Position numbers and translations under genes: made by a program. Shown here one piece after another: positions 57,270 through 64,000 of a stretch of 64,000 nt of DNA. How positions within the stretch are numbered: the stretch's first letter is position 1; every line of letters starts with the position of its first letter. This stretch comes from Flabesymbios commensalis (Eukaryota > Annelida > Polychaeta > Terebellida > Flabelligeridae), in the NCBI GenBank assembly GCA_964017125.1, contig OZ024902.1:33262154-33326153 (forward strand). The letters are read 5' to 3'. The notes beneath the pieces were generated by a model. It did not search any database and was not told the origin of the DNA. It saw only the letters and a program-made list of their open reading frames with translations.

Positions 57270-57500
57270 ATATAGGTTTTATGTCACTTTTGTAAACATG
57301 GGGGTTAAACTATCAGGAGAAACACCTGAGGATTGTAGGATGAATCAAATATCACTGACCTCCAGAAACAGGATTCGAAATTCGAGCGCTAACTGTCTGA
57401 AGCAAAACACGCTACCTCTCTGTCACAATACTAAACTTTTACTAGTGGGAGAGGAAACAGCACTTTGTTGCTTTGAAACCTGAATACCAGAGCAGGAGAC
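57270..57500 (-). mobile_element. Decayed SINE (family 1) copy
   Basis: It shares GACCTCCAGAAACAGGATTC, AAATTCGAGCGCTAACTGTC and CGCTACCTCTCTGTCAC with the SINE body at 53861-54170. The tRNA-like head is nearly lost. Confidence 0.65.
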
Positions 57501-58309
57501 GAACCACACCCATAACATAGGTATAACATAGGTATTCAAATAAATTGGACAGAGCTAACTATTAAAAACATTTACAATGATTTCAAATTGGACCCTTTGG
57601 TCTCCATGGTTTATACAAAAATAATTCAGCGCTTTAAAGACTATAGTCCAGTAGAAATTGACATGGACCCGGACATTTTTCACAACAGCCATTTTTTTGT
57701 TTCATTTGACGGATATGTGTGTGGATAAGGTGGAAAAAAAATTCGCCACGATTCTCAGCTGGGGAAATGTGTTTTTTTTATCAAAATTAGCATAAATTAG
57801 CATATTAATTAGATAATTTTCGTACTTTTGAGTCATACAACGGAAAAAATCAAGTAATACCTCATTTTAAACTAATTCGAGGCCACTGAGCTCATTTTTA
57901 GAGGTATTTTAAAATTTGGGGGTCATTTAAAAGGTGAAATTCAAAATTGCCGCCAACAAATCATAAGATATAAAACCAAAATTGTATTTTTACGTTAAGT
58001 AATTGAAATTGTTGTTTGAGAATAAATTTGTGGAAACAAAGTCTTTAAAATGTGATTTTTAAATACCTCACAGGATAACAATACAAAAAGTTGCAAATAT
58101 TCTGATAAACATTATAATGGTATAAATGGCTGTATACTATGGTAAATGTTGTATATTCACTGTACACGCATGATTATTCAAATGTTCAAATGTTAACGTA
58201 ATACGTTAGTTTTACATACATGATAGTAATAGAATGCAATATTTTAAAAGCAAAACATGCATGTATTGGTGTTTGTTTAAAAAAATAGTCCATACATTTA
58301 AATCACCAT
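57501..58309. other. Intergenic DNA with repeat fragments
   Basis: CACACCCATAACATAGGTAT matches part of 48142-48391. The block ATAGTCCAGTAGAAATTGAC with CCCGGACATTTTTCA recurs inverted at about 61535-61590. No gene supported. Confidence 0.55.
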
Positions 58310-60000
58310 TTTTAACAGTAATATAAATGATCAATGGCATAGAGTCGAGGTGCTTTAGAAAAAGTACCTGTCGTTGAGCTGTTTTCACACTGGGCCTCAC
58401 ACTTGCAATGCATACTACAAGCGATACCTTTCTGGGAGTAACTGCACGAAGAACAAAAGATTTTTTTTAGTCTTACAGGAACATATAATATCACTTATAA
58501 GTTCAGTTGGTGCTGGTGCTTTGTCAGTAATTTTTAGTACAACTGACTCATTGTCCACCTCGTAGCCGTAGTCTTCGATAGTTAGAATGGTTTGAAGGTG
58601 GTGCCAAGTGCTTACTTAATGGTGTACCCGCAGAAAATGAAAATACGTGGCTCTACTTGTTGGGGCATGCCCTCCACAGACAGGTATTTAGGAGATATTA
58701 CAGTAACGCAGTTCGTCCAGAGTTTGTGTTGTCTTTGAGTTTCCACCACTATATAGTGATTGAATAATCTTTCCACCTACATGTTGTATACGTTCCTTGG
58801 AAACGACTGTATCACCAAATATAAGTACATCTGAACGCAATTTATGTGATTAATCCAGTAACTTTATATACGTGCAATGCAGAAGTAGTATTGCATCCTG
58901 ACATGACATGAGCAAATGGAAAACACATACGCAATTCTTTGCGTACAACCTATTTTGCAGTAAAATCAAAATATCTGTGTTATCTGCATTTACAATTGGA
59001 TGGCATCATGCACAAGTGGGCTAACCCACATTGAAAAAACAATGAAAATATATGTTTTTAATAGCAACACCTTGATCAATATACGAGTTTCACATTCAGT
59101 GTTAGACCAATGGGTCACTGATTTTGTTACCTTTTTTTGTTAATTTGTATTTATTCGTTTTATCCTGTACTAATTCATGTTGCAGCGCGATTTTTTCTCA
59201 AAATCATCAAAATGTGTGTTAGACCACTTTTGCATGATGCCATCCAATTAATAGTTTTCATAACATGTGACAGTTCAATGACTTTCTTCACAATAACTAC
59301 ATCAGCATCACCCTCAATGCCAGCATGTTGAACTTTAATTCTAGCTTTCAAAAGGAAGGTTGCGAGAAAATTAATGAAATGTTTATTGTTGGACTTATTC
59401 GAAAGAAAATCTAGTTTATTCCCAGGTACAGGAGTTTTGCTATCAATAACGATATCTGGATATGAAGTAGTTTTATGTCTGCGGCGTTTCTGTTCTGAAT
59501 CCTTGGTCGTTATCACATCATATCAATCAAAATAACCCTGAGAGGCACAGCAGGAGTCACATAGTGCATTATTGTAGACACAAATTAGTTACACACATCT
59601 TACATTGTCCCAATATTCGGCCATGTGATACGATACACCATAGCACAACCATCAAATACTTGACCAGATGGCTCATCAGGTGTTTGGTCAAGAATATCTT
59701 TGTTTATCTTAGCTATATATTGTGCAAGTTAAGATTTTTGGGATTTTACATATTACCGTCATCATATTCAAATACATTTTTATGATGAGATCAACTGAGT
59801 GGCATTTAGATGGAGTCTCCAGTTCCCAGTTCTTACTGCTCTGATAAAGAAACTTATAACTGACACAAAGTCCATATACATTTTCACAGTTTACCAGTTC
59901 TGAGTTTCTTTGAGGCTAGTAACATATTCATAAGTTTTTTAGTCGATTGCATAATTATGTGACAAATTGAAATTGAAATGTCTCTGGAATACCATTAGAA
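58310..60000 (-). pseudogene. Decayed gene of the Cys-rich-tailed family (copy B)
   Basis: Minus-strand fragments in several frames follow the same order as copy A (20225-22220). LDFLSNKSNNKHFINFLATF and VQHAGIEGDADVVIVKKVIE lie at 59250-59430. VNADNTDILILL and FAHVMSGCNTTSALHVYK lie at 58890-58990. ERIQHVGGKIIQSLYSGG lies near 58790, KITDKAPAPTELISDIICSC near 58510, and a Cys-rich tail CSSCSYSQKGIACSMHCKC near 58420. Relatives have VGDDTDLLVLL and GCDTTSA at these sites, which may be nuclease-like Asp positions. I cannot name a function. The N-terminal part above 59520 is unclear. The gene is interrupted by a MITE at 58994-59249 and carries several frame breaks. Confidence 0.72.
58994..59249. 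mobile_element. MITE with AATTGGATGGCATCATGCA ends
   Basis: The left end AATTGGATGGCATCATGCAC continues with AAGTGGGCTAAC. The right end is its inverse (GTTAGACCACTTTTGCATGA then TGCCATCCAATT). The 256-bp element splits pseudogene copy B between the VIVKKVIELSH and NADNTDILILL blocks. Confidence 0.85.
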
Positions 60001-60401
60001 ACTTTATCGATGTCTACATCCAGGGGTGTTGGATAAACATGTGCTTCTGTCTCGAAGAGTTGTACATGCCGCTTAATGCAGGATCCAGCTGATTTCATCA
60101 TTTTTATTTCTTCATCTGCGTTAATTTCTACACCTGATTATTGCGACATTTGCAAAAATAGATGCAGCCCTGCATTCGAGCGTTACAACATTAACTTTGT
60201 CAACGAATTATGTTACAGTTATTTTCTTTCCAATATGTTCAATAAGGCGACGTTTAATATGCCTAATATAATAATATACTGGTACGACTTTTGGCATATA
60301 TGTGATACGTTTAGTGCGAATATCACTAAATGTGTGTTGTTTATCTAGTTTCTCAGTACAGGCGTTGTCATCCATTCACAAAATTGTCTGAATGATTCTC
60401 T
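60001..60401. other. Intergenic DNA
   Basis: It may include the decayed N-terminus of pseudogene copy B. Nothing is firmly recognised. Confidence 0.45.
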
Positions 60402-60617
60402 TTTAAAGGGACATGCCCAGGTCTAAAATCATCAAAAAATCGGTGATTTTATTTTAGCTTAATAATATGACCATATGATGTAAGTAGTCCATAGACTAGA
60501 GCTGCAAAATTTTTTGAATTTTTGTGCTGCGCACTTACCAGTTAGGCTAGGTATAGAGACGAAATACCCGTATTTCTATTTTTTGGCATGGTTGTCAATA
60601 ATTAGAAATCAGGAATT
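60402..60617. mobile_element. Family A MITE, half copy
   Basis: The left end TTAAAGGGACATGCCCAGGT is followed by a closely similar left half, as in 471-802. The right half is missing after AATTAGAAATCAGGAATTTT. Confidence 0.8.
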
Positions 60618-62351
60618 TTGAACTTCAGTGGAAATATAATCAGATCATCTTCATACTCATGCGTAACTTCACATAAAAAATTGGAGATCTCCAATAATTA
60701 TTTTTCAAGTTATCGCGTTAACAAGGATTTTTTAAATTAAAAAAATCAAGATCGCCCCCAAAGCCAATGCAATAGACTCGTAGACCACGAAAACCTATAT
60801 ATATATACCAGGTTTCAAGGGAAGTTGTAAATATAATCAGGTCATCTCCATACTCATGGGTAAATTCACGCAATATTTTCTTTTAATCTTTGACCTTGAC
60901 CTTTGACCTATGACCTTGTGTGAAAAAATTGCCCGAGTGGTTGAATGTTTGTATGAATTATGAATTCAATCAGTTTCACCATGTTGGTGTAGTAGCCAAA
61001 AGGGTGCATGCGGGGCGGCGGAGACGGCGGCGGCGGCGCACGAGAGGGACGACACTACCCCTTCGGGCCCAACGGGTCGAGGGGTGAAAAATATTTATAA
61101 ATCATCTCCTTTGAGCATAATGTAATTCCCTCATATTAAATCTTTCAGATTTTAGTTGCATCAACGAAAGCGTAGGCAATATGCCTGTAGACATAACGTC
61201 ACCACGAACAATAGCACATTACTACTGATATGCCCTATATCCTGTACTTTGGCCCAAATTTAAATCCTTAGCCTTGAAAATATCGAGCAGTAATATATTC
61301 TAATGCACTCTGTGGTATTTTCATCCCGTTTAGTATGTGCTCAACTAACTTTAAGCAACATAGATAGCAGAGCAATGACGCTAATGCTGTAAACTGATTT
61401 TAAAATGTCGTTATTGAGGATGGTGTACTTTGACCCACTAAAAATAAGGCTTCCCCAAGTGCGATTTCGTGCGAATTTTTTTTCATGACTTGGGACATGC
61501 CCCTGAACACTTTAACACCAAAAAACGGTCTGTTATGGAAAATGTCCGGGTTCGTCATTTTTCATGTCGATTTCTACTGGACTACTAGAAAAGATGTAGA
61601 GAAGATGACAACGCGCCCTAACCGATGTGGAATATAGCAGGCTGCCCACAAAAAGGGCGAAACAAGGAAAACTTGGAACATTGCTTAACCTCTGATGTCG
61701 ACTATATTCCTGGGGATTTATTAACACCTGTTTAACAATTTTTTAAAATAGAAATTATGTCTAAACTCTGTAAAACTGATATGCATTATTATTTCATGAT
61801 CAGTCCTTCAGTTCTTATGACGAAACAGGTAGAGGTCTGCACATTAGCCTTTGTACTTTACATTTAACAACTTCAAGTGACTGAAAAAATAAATTTAAGA
61901 AGTTACAATTTTTATCTGGCGGCAGACAAAACACCGTTACAGAAAATGTCGTGAGGATGATATACCAGAACGACAAGTTTGTGTTTTTTTGCTGTGTTAA
62001 TTATCTGCAGTATAGTGATATATAAAAATGCATCATTTATGAACATTATTCTTATACGCTGAATCTTTCTTATCGGAAAAGTCAATCCGCATTAGTGTTC
62101 AAGAAGTGTCCAAGCCAATGCACGTTCGTCAACAGGGATCCGGACAACTAGGGATCTAGGGTGGAAAACAAATCAAATAAAAGCTCTTTATCTATTTTCG
62201 GTGAGTCATAATCGATGTTGATGTTCCTGAAAACAGATAATGATAACTAGATCGTAGGACCTGCGATAGAAAATGCCCTCGAGCCATTCTTATAACCACT
62301 CTTATATTTATTCGGGGGACATAATGTTTATTCGCGTAAAAGCACGGGGCT
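60618..62351. other. Intergenic DNA with low-complexity pieces
   Basis: TGACCT half-site repeats lie near 60891-60916. A GC-rich GGCGGCGGAGACGGCGGCGG block lies near 61015-61045. A half hairpin lies at 61868-61884, and the inverted partner of the 57645 repeat at about 61535-61590. No gene is supported. Confidence 0.55.
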
Positions 62352-62620
62352 GGCCGGCCCCGATGGCTTATTCGGTCCGGTTGTGGCTCGAAACTCGGAG
62401 GTACTGGGTTTGAATCCCGGCCGGGTTGAATATTTGTTATCAGGGCTGTGCATATACAGTGCTCCAAACTGCCTGGTGTGTGCAGTGTCTATGGTACTGT
62501 GCACTATAAAGAACCACTGAAGTCATTGGAAAAGAGTAAGACATAGTCCAGGCTTCGGGCTTCTTTCTGTCGTGATATCGCCATGATTGTGCAGAAAGCG
62601 ACGTAAAGCAATATTCACAA
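62352..62620 (+). mobile_element. tRNA-derived SINE (family 2), near full length
   Basis: The head carries GATGGCTTATTCGGTCCGG (A-box region) and GGGTTTGAATCCCGG (B-box region). The body has GCATATACAGTGCTCCAAAC and CACTATAAAGAACCACTGAA, and the 3' part has GCAGAAAGCGACGTAAAGCA. The tRNA-like head is embedded in a longer repeat that recurs at 41096-41300 and 24215-24300, so it is a SINE and not a tRNA gene. Confidence 0.88.
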
Positions 62621-62704
62621 TCTCACTTTTCACAAGAACGGAGCTGTTTTTGATGGGTAAGCGGCGTGATAGGCGGTAGTGCTAACCACTACACATGCTA
62701 TACC

Positions 62705-62826
62705 AGGAGCCCCTCACCAGCAAACACAAAACATTTGTATAACATTTGTACAACGTTGGCCCAACGTCTTCGACGCTGGTCCAAAATTGTACAAATGTTA
62801 GACAAATGTTTTGTGTCTGCTGAGTC
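62705..62826. repeat. CCAGC-family palindromic MITE, clean copy
   Basis: It starts CCAGCAAACACAAAACATTT and ends AAATGTTTTGTGTCTGCTGA. The core is GTTGGCCCAACGTCTTCGAC followed by GCTGGTCCAAAATTG. Confidence 0.85.
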
Positions 62827-62943
62827 TCTCACCTGACGTGAAAAGCCGATTGTGAGCCATGAAGTGATCAGTCTGTGACTGTGTGTCAATAATAATAGGG
62901 CCATAAAACGATTTGGCTCACGTGACCTTCACCCCATAAGACT

Positions 62944-63195
62944 TTAGCCCTTTGACCGCCGGTCCCGATTATGTTCGAGGCTTCTCGTGTTTTTAGAGTT
63001 TTAAATACCAGCTTTTGATCATATTAAGGATATAGCGTGACACCAATCTACAATAGTTTGTAAACACTGACCTCCGCTTGTTTCGAGATCTAAACAATTT
63101 TCGCTCTCTTTCAATTGTGGATCGCGTCAGCGACAGCGAAACACAACTTCGAGTGGGTGAAATTCCAATTAAATAATTTGTCGGTTACAGGGTTA
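62944..63195. mobile_element. MITE with TTAGCCCTTTGACCGCC ends carrying the hairpin
   Basis: It has the same order as 49355-49600: the TTTGACCGCCGG left end, TTGTAAACACTGACCTCC, a diverged CACTTGAAG-type hairpin (63101-63164), then TCGGTTACAGGGTTAA. Confidence 0.75.
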
Positions 63196-63199
63196 ATGT

Positions 63200-63480
63200 C
63201 TACGATGCTGGACCAGCATTAAACCAATGTAGAGTCAGCTTCTCGTGGTAACTTCTCCGCAAACACAATACGTTAAGCCAATGTTGGCTTAGAGCTGGTC
63301 CATCGTCTGCGATACCGGCCCAACATTACGCCATTATTCCCCCGTAGGTGAATGTCGTCATGACACAGCTTAGCTCCTGCATGACTTCATCGGACAGAAG
63401 ACGTTGAAACAATGTTGTATTGCTGCGACGCTGGCCCAACAGCAATTCAGCATTGGCTCAACGTTTTGTGCTCGGTGGCT
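63200..63480. repeat. CCAGC-family palindrome cluster
   Basis: Two or three diverged cores (GATGCTGGACCAGCATTAAA, GCTGGTCCATCGTCTGCGAT and CGACGCTGGCCCAACAGC) lie side by side. The remainder to 64000 shows only a partial hairpin near 63906-63955. Confidence 0.65.
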
Positions 63481-64000
63481 TTACGACACAGCCCAGCTAC
63501 CAGGCGGCGCTGTGCTGTGTCATTAACGGTGAGCATGTTGACCACCTTTGTTTGTGCTAGTGTTACCAGTAAATAATTCATCATCGAGACCTTGCTTCAT
63601 TGATTTCACCCACTGTTTCCGTGTTCCATTATTGTCATCATGTAAATTGAAGTGCCACTATTACCATATTAAACATGGAGTACATTTATACTAAGCCTAA
63701 CATTACTGCATTGTAATTGGTGAAAAGTAAATGTCAGGGTGTTTTAATTTCATTTTCCTCTAGGTCTAGCATATTTTGTTATTATGGATGCCAACTGGCT
63801 CATTGTCTTTCGAAGATTGATTGCGAATATACCATAACAGTTTCTCAATCTCTTATAACATCACATTGCTCATTGAAATCAAGACATATGTAGTTTCAAT
63901 TTGATATACGGCACTTGGAATTGCGACAGCAATTCTCACCTAGCAGTGAATGAAAATGTGTATACATTTTTAAGGGATTAAATTCAATAAAAATGTAATG

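Noticed and set aside
62352-62430. A tRNA gene, because of good A- and B-box-like sequences
   Set aside because: It is the head of a longer dispersed repeat, and a convincing acceptor stem and anticodon arm could not be paired.

Overview
The window is AT-rich nuclear DNA from an animal, most likely a marine invertebrate. A mollusc or another lophotrochozoan or deuterostome invertebrate would fit, but the sequence alone does not settle the phylum. The reasons are one intron-containing gene with canonical GT/AG splice sites, CR1/L2-like LINEs, tRNA-derived SINEs, a Harbinger relic, and a very dense population of short fold-back repeats and satellites.

The only host gene that can be read confidently is an aquaporin of the AQP4/classical type on the minus strand (25122-30824). 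It has five coding exons that join in frame into 305 residues with two NPA boxes. Its N-terminus is long and histidine-rich, and its selectivity-filter residues look non-canonical. Its introns hold three near-identical 78-bp palindromes, a compound tetranucleotide tract, and several hairpin or MITE copies.

Layout: 0-7 kb holds MITEs, an 814-bp fold-back element with a perfect 58-bp palindrome inside it, and a Harbinger relic (4593-6982) carrying nested MITEs. 7.0-11.0 kb is a satellite domain in which a 45-60 bp satellite appears in opposite orientations on either side of a second, higher-order satellite. 11-14.6 kb has a nested MITE, a SINE and low-complexity DNA. 14.6-20.2 kb is a nearly complete minus-strand LINE encoding an SGNH hydrolase-like ORF1 and an endonuclease/reverse transcriptase ORF2, broken by two small frameshifts. 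20.2-22.2 kb is a decayed copy of a gene family of unknown function with a Cys-rich C-terminus; a second decayed copy lies at 58.3-60.0 kb. 25.1-30.8 kb is the aquaporin gene. 32.4-33.6 kb is a tandem array with a ~630-bp higher-order period. 36.7-46.2 kb holds LINE fragments, SINEs, MITEs and an inverted pair of repeats. 46.4-57.3 kb is dominated by minisatellites, GAAT microsatellites and a 512-bp palindrome. 57.3-64 kb holds the second pseudogene, a SINE and more MITEs.

The main theme is self-complementary DNA: at least eight families of hairpin, palindrome or fold-back sequence share 64 kb. No CRISPR array, bacterial operon, rRNA gene or convincing tRNA gene is present. All family assignments come from recognising motifs by eye. 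No database search was run.
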